From NCBI GenBank assembly GCA_963778895.1, contig CAVZVZ010000008.1:36958-100957 (forward strand): a DNA stretch of 64,000 nucleotides. Reading direction: 5' to 3'. The notes under the pieces are model-generated. The model ran no database searches, was not told the origin of the DNA, and worked only from the letters and a program-made list of their open reading frames with translations. Positions 42,799-51,519 of this stretch are shown here, in pieces. Every line of letters begins with the position of its first letter. Position 1 is the first letter of the stretch. Source of the stretch: CAVZVZ01 sp963778895. GTDB lineage: Bacteria > Actinomycetota > Acidimicrobiia > Acidimicrobiales > Acidimicrobilacustridaceae. A program made the translations under genes and the position numbers.

Positions 42799-44362
42799 GT
42801 GCCGCCCGAGGATCCTGAATTCGAGGCAACGCCAGAGCGGGCCAGCCGGCTGGTGGTCGACGCACCGGGCGCCGACGAGGTTGCGGTCATTCCTTGGTCG
42901 CTGTTGTGGCGCGACCGCGTGCAGAACAAGGCGAGCGGGAGCGGCCGCTATCCGTGGGTGGTGTTGGCCGCCACGCTGTTCGGATTGTTCGCCGTCGGCT
43001 TCGAGATCACGGTGCTCTCGATCTCGATCCCGGACATCTCGCATGATCTCGGCACAACTTCGGACATTCTCACCTGGGCCATAACCGGACCGATCCTGGC
43101 CTACGCGGTGGTCGGCCCGATGGCCGGCAAGATCGCCGATGTTCGTGGCGCGCGCCGTGTGTATCTCTTCAGTCTCTTCGCGGTGACGGTGCTGTCCGCG
43201 CTCACCGCGATCGCGTGGGACGCCGCGTCGCTCATCGGCTTCCGTGTAGTCGGCGCGGCGGTCGGCGCTGCGGTCGGTCCGTCGTCGCTGGCCATGATCA
43301 ACAAGCTCTTTCCACCGGAGCGACGAGCGCAGGCTCTCGGCTACTGGTCACTGGTAGCGGCGGGTGGACCGGTGCTCGGCGTGGTGGCCGGCGGTCCGAT
43401 CGTCGAGTTGATCGGTTGGCGTGCCATTTTCGCCGCTCAGGTGCCGCTGACGTTGATCGCCTTGGTCGTCGGCTTCTTCATCCTGCCCGAAACTGCTCGT
43501 CGCCGCGACGTGAAGGTCGACGTACTCGGGTCGTTGATGTTGGCGCTCGGTGTCGGCTCGCTACTCGTCGCGCTCAACCGCGGCCCGGCGCTGGGTTGGA
43601 GCAATCCGGCGGTGCTCATCGCGTTCGCGATGTTCCCCGCGTTCCTCGTTTGCTTCGTCTTCGTCGAGCGGCGAGCAAGTCACCCGCTCATTCCCCTTCG
43701 CTACTTCCGACGTCCGAACTTCGCGTTTCCGCTCACCAACCAGTTCTTCACGAACTTCGCGTACATGGGTGGCTTCATCCTCACGCCCCTGCTGTTGCAG
43801 GAACAGCTCGGCTACGGCGAAGCGAAGACGGGGTTTCTCTCGATCGCTCGACCGCTGACGTTCGCGATCACCGGACCCATCGCCGGCTACATCACGACCC
43901 GAATCGGCGAACGCAAGAACGCGGTGATCGGCTCGTTGCTTCATCGTCGCGTCAATGATCCTGCTCGCGCAGGTCGGCGTCGGGTCCACCGATCTGCTCA
44001 TTCTCGGCGCGCTGGCATTGTCGGGCATGGGCATGGGTACGACCGCGCCGGCGATGGCCGCGGCGGTCGCGAACAGCGTCGACGAGCGCGATCTGGGCGT
44101 CGTGGCCGCGGCGCAGCAGATGATGTCGCAGGTGGGTGTGGTCGCCGGCATCCAGATCCTGCAGACGGTGCAAGCCGCACGGGAGCCCGTGGTGGGTGGC
44201 ATCGCCTCGTATCACACCGCGTACCTCGTCGGCGCGGGTGCGGCGGGCCTCGGAGTGGTTGCCGCGTTCTTCGTACGCAGCACGCGTCGCAGCGGCCATC
44301 GGACGGAACGCGAACGGGGCGCCCGATTGGACGCCCCGCACGATGTTCTCGAACCGGCGTAG
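42799..44362 (+). CDS. MFS drug exporter (DHA2/EmrB-QacA type), frameshifted
   Basis: Joined frames give 520 residues with about fourteen membrane helices, as in EmrB/QacA exporters. The helix 2-3 loop ADVRGARRVYLFS and motif C-like GAAVGAAVGPSSLAM/GGPVLGVVAGGPI are visible. The first frame loses homology after RIGERKNAVIGSLL, and the protein continues in the +1 frame as FIVASMILLAQVGVG. Deleting a C near 43939 rejoins them. Substrate unknown. It converges on the SCP2 gene with four bases between the stop codons, both of which lie in a 16-bp palindrome. Confidence 0.8.
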
Positions 44363-44372
44363 TCGACTACGC
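44357..44372. terminator. 16-bp palindrome over two convergent stop codons
   Basis: GCGTAGTCGACTACGC is a perfect inverted repeat that contains the stop codons of both the MFS gene and the convergent SCP2 gene. It may form a small bidirectional terminator; as a bare 8-bp stem it is weak. Confidence 0.3.
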
Positions 44373-44776
44373 GGTCATCTCTTTGATCTTGTCGGCCATC
44401 GCCTGGGCGTTCGGGTCCGGCGCCGACTGCTGCATGGCCATGAGCTTGGTCATGTCGCCCTGCACCTTGACCTTGCCGGCCATGAAGGCCTGCATGCCGG
44501 CCTGCGGGTTCTGATCGACGAAGATCGCCTTCGCCGTGGCCCAGTCGACCGTGACGGTGAGGTCAGGGCTGTCGAGCTCGCCCAGATCCAGGTTCAACTC
44601 GCCGTCCGACGTGTCCATGAACACCTTGATCTCGTCGTCCGTGAAGGGCGCGTCGGTGATCACCTGGTTCATGCGGATGGTGTGCGCCGGCGGCGTGGCG
44701 GCGATTCGGACTCATCCCGAATCTTCTTCGCCGCCTCGATCCATTCCGGTGTCAAGAACTCGTACTTCTCGGCCAC
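44367..44776 (-). CDS. SCP2 sterol-carrier-domain protein, frameshifted near the N-terminus
   Basis: The clean frame (44367-44672) encodes the SCP2 domain: MNQVITDAPF, LTVTVDWATAKAIFVDQNPQAGMQAFMAGKVKVQGDMTKLM. Homologues begin about 35 residues earlier. That N-terminus is present in another frame from a GTG at 44776, with AAAGGAG 6 nt upstream and the sequence AEKYEFLTPEWIEAAKKIRDE. Adding one base near 44703 joins the two into a normal 136-residue protein. SCP2-like proteins bind fatty acyl chains or sterols. The frameshift is probably a sequence error. Confidence 0.78.
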
Positions 44777-44872
44777 GGACGCTCCTTTGTGTCCATTCCC
44801 CCGGACCCGTTCGGGTCGGGTTCACCCTGCACCCTTGCGAGCGCGCACCCTAGCGCACCCCTGTTCGGAGTG

Positions 44873-44890
44873 CTTGACCGAGCGGTCAAG
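44873..44890. promoter_or_regulatory. 18-bp inverted repeat, candidate TetR-type operator
   Basis: CTTGACCG-AG-CGGTCAAG is a perfect repeat with 2-nt spacer, the form recognised by many TetR/FadR-like repressors. It lies 18 nt upstream of the ferredoxin -10 box and between divergent SCP2 and ferredoxin genes, so it may control both. No cognate regulator gene is in the window. Confidence 0.5.
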
Positions 44891-44908
44891 TCGCGAGTGG
44901 GCGACCGC

Positions 44909-44914
44909 TACGCT
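44909..44914 (+). promoter_or_regulatory. Candidate leaderless -10 box for the ferredoxin gene
   Basis: TACGCT ends 7 nt before the ATG at 44922. Confidence 0.5.
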
Positions 44915-44921
44915 GCGGGCG

Positions 44922-45224
44922 ATGTCCGCGTCGACCCGACCCGACCGGCTGACCAGCCGGGAGCGAAATCCGAAGTGGAAGCTCGCCCCGATGCGGATCG
45001 AGATGTCGGAGTGCATCAACTGCGACGCCTGCCTTCGCCACTGTCCACCGCAGTTCGGCGCCATCTTCAATCACGGCATCGACGTGATCATCATCCCGGA
45101 GCTGTGCTCCGGATGCGACAAGTGCCTCGACCCGTGTCCGGTCGACTGCATCTATCCCGACCCGGACTGGTCACGCGCCGCCGACGACTGGTGGCAGGAA
45201 CCGCTCACCGCTGACCCATACTGA
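44922..45224 (+). CDS. Ferredoxin with two [4Fe-4S] clusters
   Basis: The 100-residue protein has two complete CxxCxxCxxxCP motifs: Cys31, 34, 37, 41 and Cys62, 65, 68, 72. They are linked by a longer spacer than in clostridial ferredoxins (QFGAIFNHGIDVIIIPE), and a basic N-terminal arm of about 25 residues and an acidic, Trp-rich tail flank the core. It carries electrons at low potential in the cytoplasm; the partner is unknown. The divergent SCP2 gene and the shared palindrome suggest a link to lipid or sterol oxidation, as inference. Confidence 0.88.
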   Translation: MSASTRPDRLTSRERNPKWKLAPMRIEMSECINCDACLRHCPPQFGAIFNHGIDVIIIPELCSGCDKCLDPCPVDCIYPDPDWSRAADDWWQEPLTADPY

Positions 45225-45251
45225 CGATCCCCGTCGCCTCGCCTTCGCAAG

Positions 45252-45293
45252 CTGGTGTGGATTCCGTCGCCACGGCGACGGAATCCGCACCAG
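45252..45293. terminator. 42-nt palindrome after the ferredoxin gene
   Basis: Two 20-base arms (CTGGTGTGGATTCCGTCGCC and complement, one G-T pair) flank a 2-nt centre. It starts 27 nt after the ferredoxin stop and ends 26 nt before the gatC -10 box, without a T-run. Probable U-less terminator. Confidence 0.6.
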
Positions 45294-45319
45294 GTTCGCT
45301 GGGGAGTGGGGTACGGCCA

Positions 45320-45325
45320 TACGAT
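45320..45325 (+). promoter_or_regulatory. Candidate -10 box for gatCAB
   Basis: TACGAT ends 8 nt before the gatC ATG at 45334. Confidence 0.5.
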
Positions 45326-45333
45326 GAGCGGCC

Positions 45334-45636
45334 ATGGCCGACCGCATCACTCGTGACGACGTCGCGCATGTCGCGCGCCTGGCGCGCCTCACGTTGACCG
45401 ACGACGAGCTCGACGTCTTCACCGACCAGCTCGCCGCGGTGCTCGACCACGCGGCCGACGTCGAAGCACTCGACGCCGAAGGTGTTCCCCCGACGGCCCA
45501 CCCGTATCCCTTGGTGAACGTGCTGCGGGCCGACGAGATCGAGCCGAGCGTCGATCGCGACGAGGTGCTGCGTGCCGCGCCTTCGGTCGAGGAGCACCAG
45601 TTCCGCGTGCCGCCCATCCTCGGAGAAGAACCGTGA
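45334..45636 (+). CDS. gatC: Asp-tRNA(Asn)/Glu-tRNA(Gln) amidotransferase subunit C
   Basis: The 100-residue subunit wraps around GatA and GatB and stabilises the complex. The opening ITRDDVAHVARLARLTLTDDEL and the C-terminal FRVPPIL are family hallmarks. Start ATG 45334 follows a -10-like TACGAT by 8 nt; the stop overlaps gatA as GTGA. Confidence 0.94.
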   Translation: MADRITRDDVAHVARLARLTLTDDELDVFTDQLAAVLDHAADVEALDAEGVPPTAHPYPLVNVLRADEIEPSVDRDEVLRAAPSVEEHQFRVPPILGEEP

Positions 45637-47049
45637 GCGCCCTCGACATCGCTCGTGCGGTTCGTGCCGGCGAACGATCGGCGGCCGACACGGTCGACGA
45701 GCACCTCGCCACGATCGCCGGGCGCGAAACCGAGCTGCACGCCTTCAACCTCGTGCTCGCCGATGAAGCCCGGGCCGCGGCGGTCGAAATCGATCGGCGC
45801 GTCGCGGCCGGCGACGATCCGGGTCCGCTGGCGGGCGTGCCGGTGGCCTTGAAGGACAATCTCTGCACTCGCGGGATCCCGACGACGTGCTCGTCGCGGA
45901 TCCTCGAGGGCTGGACGCCCCCCTACGACGCGACGGTCGTGACCAAGCTGGCGGCCGCCGGTGCGGTGACCATCGGCAAGACCAACCTCGACGAGTTCGC
46001 CATGGGCAGCTCGACCGAGAACTCCGCGTTCGGCGCGACTCGCAACCCGCATGACCCGTCGCGCGTGCCCGGTGGCTCGAGCGGGGGGAGCGCCGCCGCC
46101 GTTGCCGCCGGCTTCGCACCGCTCGCGCTCGGCTCCGATACGGGTGGCTCGATTCGTCAGCCGGCGGCGCTGTGTGGCGTGGTCGGCATGAAGCCGACCT
46201 ATGGGCGAGTGTCGAGATACGGCCTCGTTGCCTTTGCTTCGTCGCTCGACCAGATCGGTCCGTTCGCGGCGACCGTCGCCGATGCCGCCCTGCTCTACGA
46301 CGTGATCGCGGGCCACGACCCGCGTGACACGACCTCGATCCCCGAGGCCTTCACACCGGTGTCGGCGTCGCTCGACGAGGGTGTGGACGGACTGCGCATC
46401 GGGTTGATCACCGAGCTGAGCGGCGAGGGCATCGCGGCCGACGTCAGCGCCCGGGTGCACGAGGCAGCCGAAGCGTTCGAGGCCGCGGGCGCCAAGGTCG
46501 GTGAGGTGGCGGTGCCGTCGACCACCTACGGCGTGTCGGCTTACTACCTGATCGCTCCGGCCGAGGCGTCGAGCAACCTGTCTCGGTACGACGGCGTTCG
46601 CTACGGCCTGCGGATCGACGCGCCGACGACGGGGGAGATGATGGAGGCCAGCCGCACCGCCGGGTTCGGAGCCGAGGTCAAGCGGCGCATCATGTTGGGC
46701 ACCTATGCGCTGTCGGCCGGCTACTGGGACGCGTACTACGGCAAGGCGTTGAAGGTGCGCACGCTTGATGGTGCGTGACTTCGCGGCGGCGTACGAGCAA
46801 TACGACCTGCTGATGGCGCCGACCGCACCGACGACAGCCTTCGAGATCGGCGCCAAGACCGCCGATCCGCTCTCGATGTACCTGTCCGACGTGTGCACGA
46901 TCCCGAGCAATCTGGTCGGCCAACCGGCGATCTCGGTGCCGTTCGGAACCGGTGACGACGGCTTGCCGGTCGGCGTGCAGCTGTTGGCTCCGTCGTTGGG
47001 TGAGGCGACGATGTTCCGCGCTGCCTCGGTGCTGGAGGGTTCGGCATGA
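45633..47049 (+). CDS. gatA: Amidotransferase subunit A, frameshifted
   Basis: Joined frames give 471 residues, near the normal length. GatA releases ammonia from glutamine using an amidase Ser-cisSer-Lys triad: Lys in VALKDNLCT, the Ser pair in PGGSSGGSAAAVAAG and SDTGGSIRQPA. The first frame ends at 46778 just after YYGKALKVRT; the C-terminal part (MVRDFAAAYEQYDLLMAPTAP) continues in the +1 frame. Removing one C at 46764 restores it. The complex makes Gln-tRNA or Asn-tRNA and is normally essential in actinobacteria, so a sequence error is likely. The ending overlaps gatB as ATGA. Confidence 0.9.
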
Positions 47050-48501
47050 CGATCATCACGAGCGAGACCACGGGCGCCGAGTGGGAGATCGTGGTGGGTT
47101 GCGAGGTCCATTGCGAGCTGGCGACCGCCACCAAGTTGTTCTGTGGGTGTCGCAACCAGTTCGGTGCGGAGCCGAACACCCACGTGTGTCCGGTCTGCCT
47201 CGGTCTGCCCGGCTCGCTCCCCGTGTTGAACGAGCGGGCCGTGGAGTACGCCATGCGGCTCGGCCGGGCGCTTCATTGCGAGGTGCGGCCGTCGGTGTTC
47301 GCCCGCAAGAACTACTTCTACCCCGACATGCCGAAGGACTATCAGGTCAGCCAGTACGACCAGCCGATCAATGTCGATGGATTCGCCGAACTGAGTGACG
47401 GCAGCCGCGTCGGCATCGAACGGGCCCACATCGAAGAGGACACCGGCAAGAACACCCACGTCGGTGGCGGCGGGCGCATCCACGAAGCCGGGTACTCCTT
47501 GATCGACTACAACCGCGCCGGGGTGCCGCTCGTCGAGATCGTCAGCCGACCCGACATCTACTCCGCGGAGCAAGCGCGCACGTACGTGAGCGAGTTGCGC
47601 TCGATCCTGCTGGCGACCGGAGTGAGCGACGCCAAGATGGAAGAAGGCTCGATGCGCGTCGACGCCAACGTCTCGGTGCGGCCCGCGCGGCGACACGGTG
47701 CTCGGCACTCGCTGCGAGATCAAGAACCTCAACTCGCTGCGATCGCTCGGTCGGGCCATCGAGTACGAGGCGCGCCGTCAGGTGGAGCTGATCGAAGGCG
47801 GCGAGCGGGTTCGGCAGGAGACCCGGCACTGGGACGAGGACGGCGGGCGCACCCGACCGGGTCGGTCCAAGGAGGAAGCCGAGGACTATCGCTACTTCCA
47901 AGAACCCGATCTGGTACCGCTCACACCCGACGCCGCTCAGATCGAGGCGATCGATCGCTGGTTGCCCGCGCTTCCGTCCGATCGACGTGCGCACCTGGCG
48001 GTCATCGCCGGTGTCGCTCCCACTGCCGTCGCGACCGCAGTCGATCGCGACTTGGATGACCTCGCGATACGTGCCATCGAAGCCGGTGGTGACGCCGGTC
48101 GGGTGTTGACGCATGTCGACAACAACCTCGCGGTCGAGGGCGCACAGGACGTCGATCCCGATCATCTCGCCGAGTTGACGCGGATGGAGGTCGCGGGCGA
48201 GGTCACGGCGACTCAGGCCAAACAGGTGTTGGCCGACATGGTCGAGACGGGGCGCGATCCGCGGGCGCTCGCGGCTGAGCACGGATTCGAAGCGATGGAT
48301 GCGAGCGTCGTCGACGACTTGGTCGACGCGGTGATCGCTGAACACCCGGACGAGTGGGCGTCCTTCGTCGCCGGCGACGAAAAGCGTCGAGGCAAGCTCA
48401 CCGGCTTCTTCGTCGGCAAGGTGATGCAGGCATCGAAGGGCAAAGCCGATGGGAAAGCCGTGACGGCGGCACTCCGCGACCGCGCCGCGAGCCAGTCGTA
48501 G
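47046..48501 (+). CDS. gatB: Amidotransferase subunit B, frameshifted
   Basis: Joined frames give 484 residues. GatB activates the acyl-tRNA and receives ammonia from GatA. The opening VGCEVHCELAT, zinc-binding cysteines (LFCGCRNQF...CPVCLGLPG), YFYPDMPKDYQVSQYDQP, and ERAHIEEDTGK are present. The first frame loses the family sequence after ANVSVRPA; the second continues +1 as GDTVLGTRCEIKNLNS through to the C-terminal tRNA-binding YqeY-like domain. Removing one base near 47688, for example a C, repairs it. A second broken gene in the same essential complex argues for sequence error. Confidence 0.9.
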
Positions 48502-48619
48502 CGTCGGCCTATCGGCATCTGTCGTCGGGAACTGAACCACCTCTTTGCCGCAAAGATCCTTTCCGGTCGCGCGTTGGCGTTCTACCGTTGGAAGACCATT
48601 CCTGAACCGAGGAGCAAGC

Positions 48620-49138
48620 ATGCGCAAGCTGGGTGTGCTGCTGGTGGCGGGGGTTCTCTTGTTCTCCGCGGCGAGCTGTACGACGAAGAAGGCCGAGGAT
48701 GTTTCGGCCGGGTCACCGTCCACCGAAACAACCAACAACGACAACGGCGCCGGGACGAGCACGACGAGGAGATCCACGACGACGACCGAGCGCACGACCG
48801 ATTCGAGCACGTCGGACGGGAGCGACATCCCGGCCCTCGGCGATCTCGGCGACTGCCTCGAGGTCTCCTTGACGTACGCGACCTTGTTCATCGGCGCGAC
48901 GTTCGCGACCGACGATCAGAAGGCCGAGCTCGAACAGCAGCTCGACCAGATCAAGGGCAAGGTGCCGCCCGACATCCAAGACGACATGGACACCATCTCG
49001 CAGGGCCTGGCCGACGCCAACAGCTTCGCCGAGTACGGCCAGTTCCTCGACAGCCAGGAGTTCAAGGACGCCAACGCCAACATCGAGCAGTACTTCGAGG
49101 AAACCTGCGGTACCGGCAGCGGTAGCTCCGGCAACTGA
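48620..49138 (+). CDS. Putative lipoprotein, first of a related pair
   Basis: The 172-residue protein has a lipobox LLFSAASC near residue 20, a Ser/Thr-rich linker (residues 25-70) and a small helical domain ending IEQYFEETCGTG. AGGAGC sits 6-7 nt before the ATG, which sets this start. The next gene encodes a protein with the same layout and a similar ending (IQDYFSQTCPG), so the two are probably paralogues. Paired Cys (GDCLEVSL and EETCG) may form a disulfide. Function unknown. Confidence 0.75.
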   Translation: MRKLGVLLVAGVLLFSAASCTTKKAEDVSAGSPSTETTNNDNGAGTSTTRRSTTTTERTTDSSTSDGSDIPALGDLGDCLEVSLTYATLFIGATFATDDQKAELEQQLDQIKGKVPPDIQDDMDTISQGLADANSFAEYGQFLDSQEFKDANANIEQYFEETCGTGSGSSGN

Positions 49139-49176
49139 ACCGACGGATTCGAAGGCATCTGAGCCGAGTGGTGCCC

Positions 49177-49203
49177 GTGGGCCCGCCCGAGGGGCGGGCC
49201 CAC
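49177..49203. terminator. Hairpin after the first lipoprotein gene
   Basis: GTGGGCCCGCCC and its exact complement flank a 3-nt loop, 38 nt after the stop. Very GC-rich, no T-run. Confidence 0.6.
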
Positions 49204-49256
49204 TCGCGTCCGATCCGCCTCTAGCCTGGCGAGGCCCCCGTCCCGAAAGGTCCGCT

Positions 49257-49892
49257 ATGCCCCGCCGCGTCCTTGTCGCGTCGCTGTCCGTCTTGCTGGT
49301 CGCGGCCCTGTCCGCGTGCTCGACCAAGCAGGCGTCGAGCGAGAATGCCTCGACCGACACCACGGCCGAAGCGTCCGCCGCCACGACCCAGCCGCCGACG
49401 AGCGACACGGCGACGAGCGACACGGCGACGAGCGACACCGGTTCTGGTGACACGACCGGGTCCGTCGTCGACATCGCCGGCTCGGCCGGTTCACGCGCGG
49501 GCGCGTGCCCGACACAGGACCAGGTCGATTCGATGCAGAACGAGCTCGAGGCGGCATCCGGCGGTGCGTCCAGCACCGACCAGCTGGCCTCCGAGTACGA
49601 CGCGGCCTTCGGGTTCCTCGGCGCCTACCTACCCGAGGAGCGCCAGGCCGACCTCGAACTGGTTCGGAATGCGTTCAGCGGGTACGTCCAGGCGCTGTCC
49701 GGCGTGGATCTGAGCAACCCCGATCAGCTGACCAACGACCAGTACGCGGCGTTGGACGCCGCGGGTCAGGCCTTCGACACGCCGGATGTCGAGGCGGCCA
49801 ACTCGCGCATCCAGGACTACTTCTCGCAGACCTGCCCCGGGGTGAACTTCGACGAGGGCAGTGGAACGACGGGCACCACCAGCCCGAACTGA
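49257..49892 (+). CDS. Putative lipoprotein, second of a related pair
   Basis: The 211-residue protein has a lipobox LVAALSAC ending at Cys21, a Thr/Ser/Asp linker built partly from an imperfect 15-bp tandem repeat (TSDTA units) and a helical domain ending AANSRIQDYFSQTCPG. The domain shares spacing of Cys residues and the final helix with the upstream lipoprotein. GAAAGG lies about 8 nt before the ATG. No family recognised; likely surface exposed. Confidence 0.75.
   Translation: MPRRVLVASLSVLLVAALSACSTKQASSENASTDTTAEASAATTQPPTSDTATSDTATSDTGSGDTTGSVVDIAGSAGSRAGACPTQDQVDSMQNELEAASGGASSTDQLASEYDAAFGFLGAYLPEERQADLELVRNAFSGYVQALSGVDLSNPDQLTNDQYAALDAAGQAFDTPDVEAANSRIQDYFSQTCPGVNFDEGSGTTGTTSPN
49397..49438 (+). 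repeat. 15-bp tandem repeat in a lipoprotein linker
   Basis: The unit GACGAGCGACACGGC occurs 2.8 times in frame and encodes repeated T-S-D-T-A. It could vary in copy number and so change linker length. Confidence 0.7.
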
Positions 49893-49922
49893 TTGGGTCG
49901 AGGCAACGATGACCCAGGTGCG

Positions 49923-50279
49923 TCACTGACAGATCGATACCGGTTTGCTGGGATCCGGCGACCGAACGATCAGATCGACGTGGGGCACGACGACCTCGAG
50001 CGTCGGGCCCACGAGGGAGGAGAAGGTGACGTTGTTGTAGCGCCTACCGCCTGCCTCGGCGTTGAACGTCTGCACGGCCTCACCGATGAAACCGAAGGAC
50101 TCACCTTGGTCGAGGCTGAGCTGTTTGGCCCCGGTGAGCGGCTCACAGTCCGCGGGGGTTGGCCCCTCAGCTCGCGCATCGGGCGCCTCACCCGCGAGTG
50201 GCCCGTCGGAACTCTCGTCCCTGCACGATTCCAAATCAGCTCTCCGTTCGCGGCGAGGACCGTCTAGAACGTCCGCCAT
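49923..50279 (-). CDS. Possible secreted or small protein, start uncertain
   Basis: A minus-strand frame of 118 codons begins at an ATG that overlaps the GNAT start on the other strand. The last 75 codons (CEPLTGAKQLSLDQGESFGF through VVPHVDLIVRSPDPSKPVSICQ) have the composition of a real folded protein with two cysteines. The N-terminal part is Arg/Asp-rich and less convincing, and a TTG or an unseen start may be used. An opposite-strand frame in the same interval has shadow-like composition. No family recognised. Confidence 0.4.
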   Translation of the reverse strand: MADVLDGPRRERRADLESCRDESSDGPLAGEAPDARAEGPTPADCEPLTGAKQLSLDQGESFGFIGEAVQTFNAEAGGRRYNNVTFSSLVGPTLEVVVPHVDLIVRSPDPSKPVSICQ

Positions 50280-51504
50280 GGGTATCGACTCGATTGCTGC
50301 GCGCTCGGTGGTCGCCGACGAGATGGACGAATGGTTCCGGATCGAGTCGGCCGCGTTCGGCAGCTTCCCGATGGCCGAGCTGATGGACCTCGAGCGCCGG
50401 TTGATGCCGCTCGACCGGTTCGTCGGTGCGTTCGACGACTCGAAACTCGTGGGCGCGGCGGCTTCGTACGGGTTCGACATGACCGTGCCTGGCGGTGCGA
50501 CGGTTCCCGTGGCCGGTGTGACTGCAGTTGGTGTGCTCGGTACCCATCGTCGACGCGGTGCACTGCGAGCGATGATGGAGTTCCAGCTCGATGACACCGC
50601 CGGTCGGGGTGAAGTCGCCGCCGTACTCAACGCGTCGGAGTCGAACATCTACGGGCGGTTCGGTTACGGATTGGCTCAGCAATACCAGCGACTGCAAATT
50701 CGTACCGAACGGGCACGGTTCGATCCCGCACCTCCCGAGCGTGTGCTCGAATTGGTACCGAAGGCCGTCGCGGCCGATCGCCTGCGTCCCATCTTCGATG
50801 CGTACCGCACCACACGGGCCGGTGAGGTGAGCCGACCGGCCGCGTGGTGGGAGGGCGTGCTCGGTGAGATCGAGACGTGGAAGGGCGGCGGCAAGCTCTT
50901 CGTCGTCGTCGCCGCACCCGGTGACGACGATCCCGGTGGTTACGTCATCTACCAGCTGGAACCCATCGCGGAGAGTCCGTTCAAGCGGATGATCGTTCGC
51001 GAGCTCATCGCGGCATCGTCGGACACCGAGGCGGCGCTCTGGCGCTACTGCACCGAGCTCGATCTCGTCGAGGTGGTCGAAGTCATCGCGCGGCCACTCG
51101 ATGACCCGATTCGTTACCGGCTGACCGAAGCACGCCAACTCGAGGTCATCTGGCAGTCGGACTTCGTGTGGGTCCGCCTCCTCGATGTGGTCGCTGCGCT
51201 CGAGGCACGCGGCTACCAGGGTGCCGGCGAGCTCGTCTTCGACGTGAGTGACCAGGTTCGCGACGATGTGGCGGGCACCTATCGACTCGTGGCTTCGCCC
51301 AAGGGCGGCGAATGCGAGAGGACACGAGCGGAGCCCGACCTCGCGCTGACGGTTGCCGATCTCGGCGCGCTGTACCTCGGCGGTGTGCGGGCGACGACGC
51401 TGGCCCGGGCGGGGCGCATCCGTGAGCTCCGACCGGGAGCGCTCGAGCTCGCCGACGACGTGTTCGGTTGGCCGATCCAGCCGATGTGCACCACTCGTTT
51501 CTGA
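50278..51504 (+). CDS. Eis-like GNAT N-acetyltransferase
   Basis: The 408-residue length and layout fit the Eis family: a first GNAT domain with the acetyl-CoA loop VAGVTAVGVLGTHRRRGALRAMM, a second GNAT-like domain, and a C-terminal SCP2-like domain ending in a terminal Phe carboxylate used for catalysis in known Eis enzymes. Mycobacterial Eis acetylates aminoglycosides at several amines; the natural substrate here is unknown. The ATG at 50278 is preceded by CTAGAAC at 7-8 nt. Longer frames are shadows of the region upstream. Confidence 0.85.
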   Translation: MGIDSIAARSVVADEMDEWFRIESAAFGSFPMAELMDLERRLMPLDRFVGAFDDSKLVGAAASYGFDMTVPGGATVPVAGVTAVGVLGTHRRRGALRAMMEFQLDDTAGRGEVAAVLNASESNIYGRFGYGLAQQYQRLQIRTERARFDPAPPERVLELVPKAVAADRLRPIFDAYRTTRAGEVSRPAAWWEGVLGEIETWKGGGKLFVVVAAPGDDDPGGYVIYQLEPIAESPFKRMIVRELIAASSDTEAALWRYCTELDLVEVVEVIARPLDDPIRYRLTEARQLEVIWQSDFVWVRLLDVVAALEARGYQGAGELVFDVSDQVRDDVAGTYRLVASPKGGECERTRAEPDLALTVADLGALYLGGVRATTLARAGRIRELRPGALELADDVFGWPIQPMCTTRF

Positions 51505-51519
51505 ATCGCGCTCTGCGCG

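Noticed and set aside
26677..47690. Programmed frameshifting as the main explanation of the broken genes
   Set aside because: No common slippery sequence or downstream structure was found, and unrelated genes are affected in one interval, so sequence error is more economical. Kept only as an alternative.
45171..47759. Minus-strand open frame of 862 codons
   Set aside because: It lies antisense to the ferredoxin gene and gatC-gatA-gatB, whose families are certain. Long antisense frames are expected in high-GC DNA, and this one has Arg/His-rich shadow composition.
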